Assembly (NCBI RefSeq): GCF_018873765.1
Contig: NC_057918.1
Span: 66,692,871-66,756,870, forward strand
From: Telopea speciosissima
Lineage: Eukaryota > Streptophyta > Magnoliopsida > Proteales > Proteaceae
DNA length: 64,000 nt
Reading direction: 5' to 3'
Of the stretch, positions 31,971 to 44,375 are shown in pieces. Below the pieces are notes generated by a model. It searched no databases, had not been told where the DNA came from, and was given only the letters and a program-made list of their open reading frames with translations. The number at the start of each line of letters is the position of its first letter. Position 1 is the first letter of the stretch. Made by a program: the position numbers and the translations under genes.

Positions 31971-34900
31971 GAACATCTTAAACCGTCAAAGCAACGTTAT
32001 TCAGTTTTCTCCAACTCTTGGAGCTTTGATACACCTATGGGACCTACACGGATCAGACCATGATGTTGTTGAGAAGCATGCATGAAGATAAGATTCACAA
32101 AGAAACTTACAAATCCAACATCATGCCGAATCCATCGAAAATAAAAAGGTTCCAATCCCAATTCCCGACCCAGGAAGTGGAAGCGCAATTTTTTTACCCT
32201 ACTATATCCTTTCCTTTTAGAACCATTGAAGGTATCGGAACCCCATCTTCCCACCTCCTTGGTTGTGATGGAGTTGATTGGTAGCACCGTTGTTGAGCTT
32301 TGAGTGGACTCAAAACAGTAGTTCAATGTAATCTATATGTTATACTTCGTACCTAGAAAATGATTAATTTAAGGTTGTTTATCGTCTATAGGTACTATAA
32401 AAGAAACCCGGCTTATACTGGTCCAATTGAGGGGTATTATTGACACACCTTCAGATGAGAGTGGACCGTGATGTTTTTTTTTGGGAGGGTGAATGAAGGA
32501 CGTTGATGTTATTATGTTGTAAAATGTGAATTAATAAGATTATTTTAATGATAAATGGCTTAGTGGACCTAACGTGAATTCTAAGATCTGGTAATGAGTT
32601 GGTTTGACCCTTAGACTAGTTTGGACCCTATTGATGGTCCACGACAGAGTGTTGGATCTGATAGATAGGCAGTTTAGGTGAAACAGCAACTTCACCTACA
32701 TGATTTTTAGGATATCTTCTAGTTAGAATTTGAGGACACCCAAAACATGAGAGATGAAGGTAATTGAATTACCTTTCTAACAAATAAAAAAAGAATCGGG
32801 ACAATCAGAGTTCGTACGAGAGAGATATGCGAATTGAGTAGGCAAGGGTCCGTAGAACTATCACAACCCAAATCCAGAAGGGTCTAAGATCCGTGATTCC
32901 TAGAAACAATATCTCATAGATTTCATAAAATCAAAAAATATAAACCTTCCATGAATAAATCCTCATAATCAAAATTCTATATTCCATTGTCCAGTGGAAA
33001 CCTTAAATAATAAATTAAAACACATCATACTTTAACATCTGTCTAGTGGCTACTGAAAAACCTTAAAATCAAATCAAGTCAATTAAACAATTTGAAACCA
33101 AATTAATTATAAAGTCTCTTATTAATGTCCAACAATAATATAAGAACTTCCATGCATGAAAGCCACCACCAGTCGATTAGCTGTGTCCTCCGATCCACCA
33201 GTCTTTCTAAGAATGCAATGCCGATTAATCACTTGTACTGATCTGAAAGAGTAGAGGGGTGAGCTATACAGTCTGGCAGGTAGGAATCAAGAACAACCAC
33301 AAATACTTAGGCATGCATAAAAAAAAATCCATCCATATGCGAAAACATTCACAATTAAAAGATTGGATAAACTTACATAAATCAAGACATCAGGAAACAT
33401 GTATACTTTCCATGAAAACATAAAAACATTTTTCCATTATAAACCATCAACTCCTCATTGAAAATATTGGGACAAGCTGCCATATATGCAAAAATAGGGG
33501 TGAGTGCACTCCGTTGATCGATGGTATCCGGATGGCTACGCCAAACATCTCACGGCTAAGAGAGGAACATATAATAGTCATGGTGTGTCTCATCCAACAC
33601 CTAACCCCCTACAGGAAAGGGTTGTAGACATGTCCAAAACATAAAACCATAAAATCTTTTATCGTTTCATTCGTTTCATCCATTTTCACATAACACATGA
33701 GCAGTCATAAAGATTCAAAGGAAAATCAACATTTAGCCTAAAAACATCATCATTTAAACATGTGCATGTGCATTCAAAGCCATCAAAATAGTAAAGAGAA
33801 AAACATATACGTAGATGGTTAATGCCAAGTCCCACAAACCTCGATATTTTTCAAAATAGTGATTCATTTACCACCCAAGGTACCACAACCTCAGATACCT
33901 ATGTACATATACATGTATCCACTGTTATTACATTAACTAATATATTCCTATATAATCAAATATGCTTCACCCTTCTAAAAATCCTTTTATATTTTTCTGA
34001 CAAAATTCTTTCAGAATCTGCGCGGCAAATGGAATTAGTATAGACCCCAAATAGAATTATCTCTTTCGGCATTATAAAGGTTTCCAATTTTTTTATAATA
34101 TCATTAGACCTATGTATGAACAATAGCTAAAAAAATTCAGTTTCAAATTTTAAGTTATTGTTATCGAAATATAGCCCACAAGTTTAGTACACAGATTCTG
34201 CCAGAATTTGCGCACTAAAACCGTTAAATATAAAACAAATAGTTCTCAAATTCAAAATAACTCAAATATTATTATAATGAAACTAGACACATAAAATTAA
34301 TATCCCTAAAATATTGAGACTCAAAATAAACTTCTAGGCTGGGTATCCAATCCCCTAAAGTACAGTGTCCAGAATCAGTCTATTTTTGTACACAATGGTA
34401 AGATGATATTAGAAATATCCAGAAATTTTTTTATGACATAATATAGATTAAAAAATGATCATACAATCCAAAAATAACATTAAAATTCTTTGTATAAGTT
34501 GAATTATTATTTTCCCAAAATCGGATTTTAGTTTGTGATCCCAATACACCAGTCGGAGTTCCAGTATTTTTCTACCCTATCAAACAGAGGATTTTTTAGC
34601 CAGACTTTTATAGAGACATTACTATACATGTTAACCACGGTATGTAAAAATTTCACATCTAAATTCAAAGTATACATGGAGGTACAATCAATATCCCATG
34701 ATCGGACAGAATTTGTCCACACGGCAAAAAATTCAACCCCTAACTTCGACCCCCTTGTACGATCAATTTTATTTAACAACATATCTACTATAATATAATC
34801 TTAGATTTAGGATGAAAGTTCTAACCTCAGGTATGCTCGATAATCCTCATATCCAACATGGCCTATATCATAGACCAATACTTGGTTGGTTCAAGCCTAA

Positions 34901-35296
34901 CCATTCCCATTTAAACCCTTCAACCTGAACCAATCACATTGAAACCAAAATCCAATTGAAACTTGGTTGGACACTCTTGTACGTATCATACTTGCACCAA
35001 CTGACATGCATCAAGTTCCCCACACACATGCACCTCAAGTTATAATTTAATCATCTTTACCTTAGTGTGCACCACTATTAGGGTTTCTATTAAATTTGGG
35101 GTCTTACAAGACCAAATCCTGTAAACAAGATCCAGAGGACTGGATGTTACAGACAGAACTCACAGAGAGTAACCGGATGCGATCGGATCTGACCACCAGA
35201 CGAACTTGAGTCGCCCAGTATGCATCCGGATGACCCAGCTTGAGGTCAGTTTAGCAACTGGTCCACCGGATGAGTTCAAGTTAGACATTTTAAGTG

Positions 35297-35335
<39 letters not shown>

Positions 35336-36260
35336 AAAGAAGGAGAAGAAGAAGAGGAGGAAGAGAGAGACTTGCTGGCAAAGAAGGCTTGGGATTCGGT
35401 TATTTGGGTTCACAATGAAAGGAATTCAGAGTTTGGATCGAAAGCAAGCCTAGGGGGAAAGATTTGGGGTCACCCAAGAGGTAGGACTCAATCCACCTCA
35501 AGATTCTTTTAGTTTTAATATGGTTCTGATGTTCATGAAAAAGTACTATAAGTGTTCTACCAAAAAAAAAAAAAGAGAAGTACTATAAATGTATAATGAT
35601 AGCTTAGTGTAGTTTTGGGTGAAAGCAGTGGAAATACCATTGTGTTCTTAGGGTAGGGATTTCCCAGGAACCGGTCGACTGATTGCTCTTAGATGAATGG
35701 GGGTCGACCCGTACTTCGTCCAGCTGACGAAAAAGGAGGATTTTTTGGTATTAATGAGTGAGCATTGTGGGGATCTTGCCTACTAAGCTAGGGCCTTTAG
35801 TGAAAGGGTCTAATGTATACGAATTTTTATATAGGGATTTATTTGATCGAGTGACTTTGGAGGATTGGAAACTATGATTGTCAAGAACAGTAGAGACACA
35901 ATGTGAGTGGAATTCTAACATATTGCCATTTCTTTCACAGTACTTTAGTATGTTATGCATGTCTTGAGATCGAAATCATTGCCTTGATTAAAGATTGTGA
36001 ATTTACATTCTTACCCTCTAAATAACTGACACTTTGTACTTAAGTGACAAGAAAAATATAGTTACAAATTTTTAGTTGTAACCTTCTTGGTTATAAACAG
36101 ACAAACCCATTATTTAACTACAATTGCATCAGATATTCTTTAGAGAAGACACAATGATATACAATTATCCAAATAAATTTCTGAATAAACGAATACAGAG
36201 TGGATCAAATCCAATTTTATACTATCAATTTACATAACTATGATACAGAATATAGACATA
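31971..36260. other. Non-coding stretch of unit 2 upstream of the truncated LINE
   Basis: Colinear with 2023-7880, without the foldback MITE (3298-3452) and the Mutator-like element. The latter's unoccupied site, gatgatattagaaatatcc, is at about 34405-34423. A (ga)n microsatellite occupies 35300-35332. No gene is recognised. Confidence 0.5.
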
Positions 36261-36279
36261 GTAGTTATTTTTTTTTTTT

Positions 36280-38797
36280 GCTAATGGTCAGCAATTTGTA
36301 TTAATATGAAACAAAAATAGTATAGCTAATATCCTTTAACCAGCCAAAGGGGAGAAAACCAGCGATTCAAAAGATCCTGGCATACTAATGACTCAACACA
36401 TTACTGAAATCTATAGTTATGTTGCCCAAGAGCATCCCTGCCAACAGTGTTAGCAATGAAGCTTGGAGTAGAGTTCCAATAGCATGTTGTTTTCCTCTTG
36501 GCTGCCAAGTTGGCGAGGGCGTCCGCTGCTGAGTTTGCCTCCCTGTAGCAGTGTGTGACCCGCCATTGAATAGAGTCTAGGAAAGACTTTGCTGTCCACC
36601 ATTCTTGCAAAAGATTCCATGGTAAATTCTCTGAAAGTATTGCCGCCACTACAGCTTGAGAGTCGCTTTCAATCCACAGTTTTTCTGGTTTCAAAGTGCT
36701 AGCTATCTTGATGCCAGTGAGGAAAGCGCCCATCTCAGCTCTGAAATTTGTGCCTGTCCCGAGGTAAACCGCAAAGCATTTCTTGACTATTCCAAGGTGG
36801 TCTCTAAAAATGCCTCCTGCCCCAATTGATCCCGGATTGCCTAAAGAGGACCCATCAATATTCAGTTTCCACCAGTTTAAGAGGGGGTGTTTCCATTTTA
36901 CTTCCCTAATGATCTTGGGAGGGGCTGTTGCTGTCGCAACCTTGAGAGTTCGTGCCAATATGAGCTCTTGGACTGAGTGAATTACCGCTCCTTTGGCCCT
37001 TGTGCATTCCACCATTTCAACCAGACATAATTTGACCACTTGAGATGGTGTTCTTTGTTGGTTTTCACATCGTCTTCTGTTTCGTTCCCACCATAAATAC
37101 TTGCAGCCAACAACAAGAAGAACTCGCCATGCTCGAGGTAGAGGAACCACCTTGATCTTCTTGCGCCACCATGAGAAAAGTCTTTCAATTGTAGGGAATC
37201 CTCTCCATGCTTGGTTGAAACCATACACAATCTCCCTCCAAACATGGATAGAAAAAGAGCACTCCAAGAAGAGATGCTAGCTGGAATCACAAGCTGCAAA
37301 ACAGAGGTAAAATCGAGAAACTACAGGAACAGTTTTACGCCTCACATTGTGATCAGTTGGGAGAGCATCATGCACTAATCGCCAGCCAAAAATGGATGTT
37401 CTAGGGAGGAGATCTCGATCCCAAACCTCCAAGACCCAGCTCGGTTTTGCTGCCTTTACTCTAGTGGCTTCCCAGGCAGATTTTACCGAGAAAAACCCAG
37501 TACTTGTGTGAGCCCAGAACCACTTATCATCTCTGTTGGTACAAGAGATGACACTCTCCACAATTTTATCAAAAATCTGCTGTAATTGGGGGTTTTGGAC
37601 CGTTGGAAGTGACCAATCTCCATCTTCTCTAAAGTCTGCCACTGTTGCCAATAGATTGTTTGGAATGCGATAAGGAAGTAGGAGATTTTCAACACTATCA
37701 CTTCCAATCCATTTATCATACCAGAATTTGGCAGTGTTGCCATTCCCAATCACCCATCTCTCTGCATTTTACACAAAATGCCACACTTTTCTAAGTCCAG
37801 GGAGAATAGAGGAGGATCCAACAGATTTTTTCAACCCTCCATCTTTTCTCATAAATCTGCATGTTAAGAAATCAGCGAAAGGGGTGTTATCCACCTTGAT
37901 TGTCCAAGCTAGCTTTGAAATTAAAGCTAAATTTAGGTCGCGAAGGCGTCGAATGCCTATACCTCCCTCAGCTTTGGGCTTGCACATGCGATCCCATTTA
38001 ACAGTGATAGCTTTCTGTGTTTCCGCCTCCCCAGTTCAAATAAAATTGCGGGTCCACCTTTCCATGATTCCAATAGCACGAACCGGCCAAAGATAGATTG
38101 AAAAGTTGTGAACAGGAATGCTGCTCAACACGGACCGAACCAATTCAATGCGACCAGCCAAAGAAAGCATATGCCCCTTCCAAGAATTCAGTTTTTGCTT
38201 GAACTTGTCAATGAGTGGCTGAATTATGTCGTTCTTAACTCTGCCTTTCACCAACTTGACACCCAGATACCTTGTGGGGAAGCTGCTAACTGAGATTTGA
38301 AGAGTCGAGGCAATTCTTAGTCGAGGCAATTCTTTGTCTTCTGGAAGAAGTTACATGACCCAGGAAGATCTTGCTCTTTGTGTAATTTATTACTTGGCCT
38401 GAAGCAGCTCCATAGATCTGTAGGAACCTCTTAACTTTCCTGAGGTCACGGATTTCTGCTTTCATAAAGATAAATAGGTCATCAACATATAAAAGGTGGG
38501 AGGGAGTGTTTACCAGCCGAGCTCCACTGAGCGGTTTGATCCATCCCTTGTTGCGCATCTCCGTAAGACCCCTGCAAAGTACCTCTTCAGAGAGAATAAA
38601 GAGCAACGGGGACAGGGGGTCCCCTTGACGTAGACCCCTTTCCATCTCAAAGAATCCCACTGATCCACCATTGATCATAATAGATATCCGTGTCGAAACA
38701 AGAATCTGATGCACCCAATGAACCCATGTCTGAGAGAACCCAAATGCAAACAGGACATCAAACAAAAATTCCCATTCAAGAGTATCGAAGGCTTTAG
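36280..38797 (-). mobile_element. 5'-truncated L1-type LINE private to unit 2
   Basis: A 2.5-kb element on the minus strand. Its poly(A) tail is the T run at 36268-36279. Its 5' end breaks off inside reverse transcriptase motif A (LKAFDTLEWEF at about 38770-38797). Unit 1 has no element at the matching site near 7875, where gacatagtggcttattaggt runs straight on. No clean target-site duplication could be resolved, perhaps because the flank mutated. Its sequence is distinct from the large LINE. Confidence 0.9.
36401..38765 (-). pseudogene. Reverse transcriptase, zf-RVT and RNase H of the truncated LINE
   Basis: Reverse transcriptase parts: ISIMINGGSVGFFEMERGLR followed directly by QGDPLSPLLFILSEEVL, and LLYVDDLFIF (YVDD catalytic motif). 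These are followed by FPTRYLGVKLVKGRV, a zf-RVT portion, and an intact 288-codon frame (36401-37267) with RNase H residues (LNIDGSSLGNPG, FRAEMGAF, WIESDSQAVV, CYREANSAADALANLA). Frame changes near 38310, 38000-38036, 37760 and 37270 disable it. The catalytic residues themselves are kept, so it looks younger than the shared LINE. Confidence 0.9.
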
Positions 38798-38981
38798 GTC
38801 AGTATGGATTGGAGAAAACTTTACTTCCCTTTATGACATTGCCATGTTAATGGTTTCTATTTCCTATCAACGGGCTTTAAATCTGAGGCTAGAGAGGATC
38901 TCAGACTGACTTTATGAAGGATGATGTTTTAAACTTTTTTTTTTTTTAATTAACTTAATTTTGATTCGCATAAACAAAGTA

Positions 38982-39596
38982 TGTAAGAGTAAAATATCAT
39001 GGGCAGCAAATATAAGACTAGAAATACTATAAACAAATAGTACATACAAGACTTATCTGATTGGTATGGCAGATAGTATCGCACCGCATCAACAATACAC
39101 GCCCTCTCGTGTAACCCGAACAATAAATGGTAGAGTTGAGCCGCATCAAACGATGCTCTCCTTAAGGTTTTTAGATGCCCCAATTCTGCAATCTGGGTTG
39201 ACCATGCATCTATACCCCTAAGATAAAACAACTCTCTAATCACATAGGTTGCAGTTCCAAATGTGATTACAAAGGGCGTCCAAAGGCTATATTCACTAAT
39301 TCATCGACACTGATCGACTACGGTGGGAAAGAAAAAAATGTGTTTAAAAAACAATTGTTAGAGAATGAGCCAGACCTCCTCTCTTTATATAAGAGAGGAA
39401 GAGACACCCCTAAGGGATGTCTCCAAGAGATATGTCCCAACTCATGTCTTTTCCCATAAGGCTTGTTTGTTAGCCACTCAAACAAGTCTTCCAATAGGCA
39501 CCTATTGACTATTTAGGTGTCTATTAGGAAAGCACTCAACACTCCAACAAAATCGTATTTTGAATCTTTAATTTTAAAACAATTAAAAATCCAACA
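38982..39596 (-). mobile_element. Solo LTR, 615 bp, private to unit 2
   Basis: The element is bounded by a perfect 5-bp target-site duplication, aagta at 38977-38981 and 39597-39601, and reads TG...CA (tgtaagag on the plus strand, tccaaca at the other end). Unit 1 has the unoccupied site at 8058-8070 with one aagta. On the minus strand it begins tgttggattttt and has a TATA-like ttatataaag further in, which is why minus is preferred. The tgttgga start is common in Ty1/copia LTRs. No internal region is left, so it arose by LTR recombination. The 97-codon frame inside it (38950-39243) is taken as chance. Confidence 0.87.
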
Positions 39597-39643
39597 AAGT
39601 ATAGCTAAATTATACTTTAAAAAGCGTAAGTGGGTTGGCCTTT

Positions 39644-39791
39644 GACTCCTTCACTTCCGCTTGCCTCTACTGCCGTGTGCGCCCCACACGCAAGCAAGGC
39701 GGAATGTACCGCCTTACCCCTGCCCGAGCGGAGATAAGGTGGTACTTTCCTCCGCGCACGACAGTACCGGGCAGGCGAAAGTAGAGGAGTT
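39644..39791. mobile_element. Foldback MITE downstream of NLR copy 2
   Basis: Counterpart of 8109-8256 (gactccttcacttccgcttg, caggcgaaagtagaggagt). The arms have diverged a little more on the left. Confidence 0.68.
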
Positions 39792-39818
39792 GGATCCGAG
39801 GTTAGGTACCTTGCCAAT

Positions 39819-40363
39819 TAGGGGCTGCAACAGGGTCGGGTTGGGCCGAGCTTTATAGAACCCTAGCCCAACCCAGAGTTCTCTTAGTTGGGCCCAAGCC
39901 CGACCCGACCTTGACTTAGGGCCTAAAAAATCCAACCCTGACCCGCCCTCATGGTCGGGCCGGGCTGACCCTGATTGACCCTGATCATGGGGAGGGGGAA
40001 GGAAATGCATGGGCTGGAATGTGTTGGGGAGAAAATTATTAATTTTACGTGAAATAACACTATAATAAAATGTATTATATTACTTATTATCTTCATATAT
40101 AATATATTATATTACAAAATGTGGGTAACGTTTAAAGTTTATAATATATATATTATATCAATATATATATATATATATTTTAGTATAACTTAAAACAATG
40201 TCGGGCCACGCTTCGCACAAGGCCTCAACCCTGGCCCAACCCGACCCTGACTCGGGGCAAACAATTTCTAGTCCTGACCCGCCCTCAGGGCCAAATATCT
40301 CAACCGAGACCCTGTTCGGGCTCAGGGCGGGTTCAGGCCGACAGGGCCAAACTTGCACCCCTA
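39819..40363. mobile_element. hAT-like MITE of the GGGTCGGG family, private to unit 2
   Basis: It begins taggggctgcaa and ends ttgcacccct-a, with a perfect 8-bp duplication ttgccaat at 39811-39818 and 40364-40371. Unit 1 has a single ttcccaat at 8275-8282. The interior carries gggtcgggttgggc, cctgaccctgattgacc and an (at)n run near 40157-40180. Eight-bp duplications and short TIRs fit hAT. It lies about 640 bp downstream of the NLR stop. Confidence 0.87.
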
Positions 40364-40371
40364 TTGCCAAT

Positions 40372-41000
40372 AGTTTGTAAATATACTTATTTTGTTATAT
40401 AATATTTGTACATCTCTAATGTTTTGAAAAATAAACTTTAGATTCAATATTTAAAAAAAAAAAAAATCATAATCAATATCTTGATCATATTATTCATCAA
40501 TTTTGTCGTACTTTTGGTATTCTTCTAAAATTTTCTCTAGTCTTTTTATGGAAAAAGTGTTTTTTTTTTTTTTTACAACTCTGCAGCTCTCCAGTGCCAC
40601 CGTTCACCTGTGATCCTGACATTGTCCATCTTCCTTTTTTTTTTTTTTTTGGGTTTTATGAGTTGGTTCCAGGCTTTCAGCTATTAAAGAACTGGAGAAG
40701 ATGCCCAATAAAGAGGAAGTAAGATATTAATGAATTATTTATGGTTTAACACAAGAAAAATTCAAAAGAGAAAAAATATAAATAAATAAATCAGAAAACC
40801 TCACCTGAAGCAAAACAAAAACAGATAACTCCAATTAATAGCCTAACTTTCCGACTGAGAGAGGTAGTTAATGTATAAAAAACCTGAAGCAAAAAACGAA
40901 GCACCAATAATATTATAATAATAATATAATATGATTAATCCATCTAATCTTAAAAAAAGTCAATAGATTAGATTAGTAGACCTTACTTACCATTTGAACG
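40372..41000. other. 3' flank of NLR copy 2
   Basis: Counterpart of 8283-8906. It contains the unoccupied LINE-type target ataatcaatatctt at 40469-40482. T-rich runs at 40560-40574 and 40636-40650 are longer than in unit 1. Confidence 0.6.
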
Positions 41001-44000
41001 TCATCTACGTGTCGTCCTCACATCTATTAAATTGGTGAGGTGCTTAAGTCGATCTCGGAGATTCTTGTAGTAAGGCCACCCGTAAAGTCTTAGTTCTCGA
41101 AGGGAGACAAGGTGTTGGAGATCCTCTTCTCCTTTTATGTAATGCAGCTGCAGCCCCTCCTCCTCCTCCTCTGAAAACTCACCAATGTATAAAAACTCAA
41201 GCATGGAGAGCCGGTGCAATCCCTCTGGTAGTGACTTCAATTCCTTAAAGTCAGTCAAACACAACTTTCGAAGAAAAGTCATTCCCCTTAAGTCTGGCAA
41301 AGACTTTAAAAGAGGACAGTTATATATTTCCAATGATTTAAGAGACGGAAAGACTAGGGGTGTGGGCAAGGGAGTTGATCCCTCTTGTCGTCCTCCTTGA
41401 CTACTTGGAAAAATTGTTTCAAGCTTGTCGCAGTTATAGAACTCCATGCTCTCAAGAACATGTGCACTGTTTTGTAGCAACCTCTCCGGCACCGACTTGA
41501 GTTCTTCACAAAATCTAATTTCAAGATCCTTGACAGAAGAGATAAGTTTACTTGAAAATGACCTTATAAGTGCCATCTTATTTGTATTCCAAAACATCAA
41601 GCATTTGAGGGAAGGGAATTGACTTGGCATGATTTTCAACTTAGGGCATGAGTTGAGCCACAATTTCTCAAGAGATGGAAATGAAGGCAACACTTCCAAC
41701 CATTCAACCAAATTTAACATTCCAAATAGCTTTAGCTCCTTAAGCGATGGAAATGCAACCGTCCCTGATGAAGAAGAAGATGCTCCAGCAGTACTACTAC
41801 TACTACAACTGTTGTTGTTGGTGTTGCTATAATAGAACTCCCGATCAATACATTTGACCTTTTCCATTCTATTTAACCAAAGAACCCTAAGAAAGGGTAG
41901 CTCCCCAAGCATGGGTGGGACATATTCCAATCCATTGCACTTTTCTAGTTGGAGCTCAATCAAATTTTTGTATGCTGACAAACCAGTAGTACTTGCTGCC
42001 ATCATCCATGTAGGGTATTTTGCACCGCCAAAGTTTTGGATCCAAAAACTTTTCAAGTTTGGATGAGGTTCTAGGCCTTCTAACACATCATCATCATCAT
42101 CATCATCCATTTTGTTGCCATTGTCACTTCTACTTTCAGTACCCCACCATAATCGTAGAGAACGAATACCATGCTTCCCTCGCAAATCTGCCTCCCTGGC
42201 TTCTTCTATTGTTACAATATCCTCCAAACCACTTATTGTCAGTTCTCCTCTAAGATTATTCAAGCACTTGAGCTGTTTAATACTGCGTCCTCCATCTTTG
42301 CCTACAATAAATCTTGTTAATGTTTGAAGATTAGTCAATCTCCCCATCTCAACTGGCATCTCAGTGCATTTGTCATAATTGCAAAGTTCAATATTTCTCA
42401 GGCTAACCATCTTTCTTATTTCCTTGGGAAGCTCTCGGAGTTTATAGCAACTGTTGAGTTTTAACGTCTGTAAATTATAGAGGCTAGTGATAGACTCCGG
42501 CAACACTTCAATCAGATTATCTGAGAGGTCAAGGTACCTTAAATGTTTCAATTTTCTTATTGAAGGTGGCACCTTCTTCACCCAACAACTTGATACATCC
42601 AACACACGCAAGCTCTGGAAGTTCATCAACATGTCAATATTTGAAGCAAAGTAATTACTTTTCCATCTCAAAGACTCCTTCTGGAGAAATATTAATGATG
42701 TCCGCAATTTCTTTGCCTTTTCCCAAGCTTTTGGAATTTCAATTGATCTTTTCTCACGATCACAAAAAAGTAACAAACCACGAACTTCATCAGAAATATC
42801 TTCCACATTATTGAGCTTCGTGGTGGAATATTCAAGCTTTCCAATAACTTGTGCAAGATCGTGTACAAGATCATGCATCTTGCATTTCTCTATATCTCCA
42901 TATTCGTCCTTCTCCACATCTTGAAAGAAATAATTCAATAATAAGCTATTGAAATATTCATTGCCGACATCCTCCATTTGTTTGCTTCCAAGGAATCCCT
43001 CAGCCATCCATAATTGTATCAACATTTTTATATCAAATTCATAATTCTTGGGGAATACTGAGCAATACACAAAACAACGTTTCAAATTTGATGGCAGACG
43101 ATCGTAACTCAACTTTAATATCCCCATCATTCTTCTACTACTATCTTCTGGTAAGTTCCAAAATTCACCTTGTTCCACAGACAACCATTCACCTTCTTCC
43201 ATTTTGTAGTGCATTAAGCTTCCTACGACCTTCACTGCTAAAGGCACTCCTCCACACTTTTTTACAATTCTCCCTCCAATTTCCACCAGGTTCGGGGTTT
43301 CTTGTGGCCCTCCATTTCTAAATGCTCTTTGATGAAACAAAGACCAACATTCTTTTTCTGATAATATTCCCAAATAATGAGTGTGATTTGGGATCATCAT
43401 CCTTGCAACATTATTGCTACGTGTAGTCACAATAATTTTGCTACCTGCACTCCCGGATTTTAAGTGTTTTATCAAGTTATCCCATTTTTCATGATCGTCG
43501 CTCCAAACATCATCTAGTACTAGCAAAAACCGTTTAACCATCAACATCTCCTGGAGCTTACGTGCTGTCACATCTAAGTTTGATACATCAAATTTAGTTC
43601 CATCAGCAACAGCTGATTCTGTGATTTCTTTTAAAAGTCTGGGGACTTCAAATTGTTCAGAAACACATACCCACATTCTTAAATCAAAATGATTCACAAT
43701 CAACAAATCGTTGAAGACCAATTGAGCAAGAGTGGTCTTCCCAAGTCCCCCCATTCCTACAATGGGGAAGACCGAAATGATTTGATCATTGCAAGTACTC
43801 TTGACAAGCATATTCACTAGTACTGATTTGTCATCTGCCCTTCCAACCACTTCCGAATCATCTATAACAGAGGTGGTTTGCCTGTCCTCTGTTTTGTTCT
43901 TCATCATGGATGATGATGATGAGTACTCATCCGGTAGTACTCTAAGGTTGAAGTCATTTGCATCCTTTCTGATGCCATCTAACACTTCATTGATGTCCTT

Positions 44001-44375
44001 AAGCTTATGGGCCATTTTAAGACGAAACGCAAATGGGTTGGAGCGTGAGAAGAAATTATTGCGTACCTTTCCCATCATTCCTCGGTTCTGGATCTCCATT
44101 TTACGTCTTAAAGCTTCATAGTTGAACTCATCAAGCACATCATCTGCATCAAAAGCAACACTTTTGAGCCTCCTCAACCAGTTTTTCACAGCCTCCTTCT
44201 CTACTTGCTGGTTCTCGGCATCCTTGAGTACATCTCGAATGGTGGTCAAGGTAGTCTCCAGCTTTTTCAACTCTGCCTTCACACCCCATGCTTGACCGAT
44301 TTCATGGGTAACAACAGGGATCAAACTCGCCAAGATTGGTTGTGCTCCGTAGACAAGAATCGATTCAGGAGTCAT
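41001..44375 (-). CDS. CC-NBS-LRR (CNL) disease-resistance protein, RGA-like, copy 2
   Basis: A single-exon receptor of 1124 residues, closely similar to copy 1 over the coiled coil and NB-ARC. All nucleotide-binding motifs are intact: [34 protein letters not shown] and [10 protein letters not shown]. Differences include the N-terminus ([10 protein letters not shown] versus [10 protein letters not shown]), a shorter Ser-rich linker before the NB-ARC, VMVKRF-like changes beside kinase-2, and several LRR replacements, such as [11 protein letters not shown] where copy 1 has [13 protein letters not shown] repeat encodes seven Asp instead of three (42087-42113). The Asn/Ser tract near 41780-41830 is shorter. 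No lesion is seen, so it is probably functional. Divergence in LRR surface positions hints at different recognition, which is inference. Confidence 0.97.
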   Translation of the reverse strand: MTPESILVYGAQPILASLIPVVTHEIGQAWGVKAELKKLETTLTTIRDVLKDAENQQVEKEAVKNWLRRLKSVAFDADDVLDEFNYEALRRKMEIQNRGMMGKVRNNFFSRSNPFAFRLKMAHKLKDINEVLDGIRKDANDFNLRVLPDEYSSSSSMMKNKTEDRQTTSVIDDSEVVGRADDKSVLVNMLVKSTCNDQIISVFPIVGMGGLGKTTLAQLVFNDLLIVNHFDLRMWVCVSEQFEVPRLLKEITESAVADGTKFDVSNLDVTARKLQEMLMVKRFLLVLDDVWSDDHEKWDNLIKHLKSGSAGSKIIVTTRSNNVARMMIPNHTHYLGILSEKECWSLFHQRAFRNGGPQETPNLVEIGGRIVKKCGGVPLAVKVVGSLMHYKMEEGEWLSVEQGEFWNLPEDSSRRMMGILKLSYDRLPSNLKRCFVYCSVFPKNYEFDIKMLIQLWMAEGFLGSKQMEDVGNEYFNSLLLNYFFQDVEKDEYGDIEKCKMHDLVHDLAQVIGKLEYSTTKLNNVEDISDEVRGLLLFCDREKRSIEIPKAWEKAKKLRTSLIFLQKESLRWKSNYFASNIDMLMNFQSLRVLDVSSCWVKKVPPSIRKLKHLRYLDLSDNLIEVLPESITSLYNLQTLKLNSCYKLRELPKEIRKMVSLRNIELCNYDKCTEMPVEMGRLTNLQTLTRFIVGKDGGRSIKQLKCLNNLRGELTISGLEDIVTIEEAREADLRGKHGIRSLRLWWGTESRSDNGNKMDDDDDDDVLEGLEPHPNLKSFWIQNFGGAKYPTWMMAASTTGLSAYKNLIELQLEKCNGLEYVPPMLGELPFLRVLWLNRMEKVKCIDREFYYSNTNNNSCSSSSTAGASSSSSGTVAFPSLKELKLFGMLNLVEWLEVLPSFPSLEKLWLNSCPKLKIMPSQFPSLKCLMFWNTNKMALIRSFSSKLISSVKDLEIRFCEELKSVPERLLQNSAHVLESMEFYNCDKLETIFPSSQGGRQEGSTPLPTPLVFPSLKSLEIYNCPLLKSLPDLRGMTFLRKLCLTDFKELKSLPEGLHRLSMLEFLYIGEFSEEEEEGLQLHYIKGEEDLQHLVSLRELRLYGWPYYKNLRDRLKHLTNLIDVRTTRR

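Noticed and set aside
35294-35512. Glu/Arg-rich frame
   Set aside because: It is produced by the (ga)n microsatellite at 35300-35332 and has no counterpart in unit 1.
38950-39243. 97-codon minus-strand frame as a gene
   Set aside because: It lies almost wholly in the solo LTR, has no recognised domain and is absent from unit 1.
42020-42253. Plus-strand frame with a His run, opposite NLR copy 2
   Set aside because: It is the antisense shadow of the Asp-coding GAT repeat in the NLR; similar plus-strand frames over both NLRs and LINEs were treated the same way.
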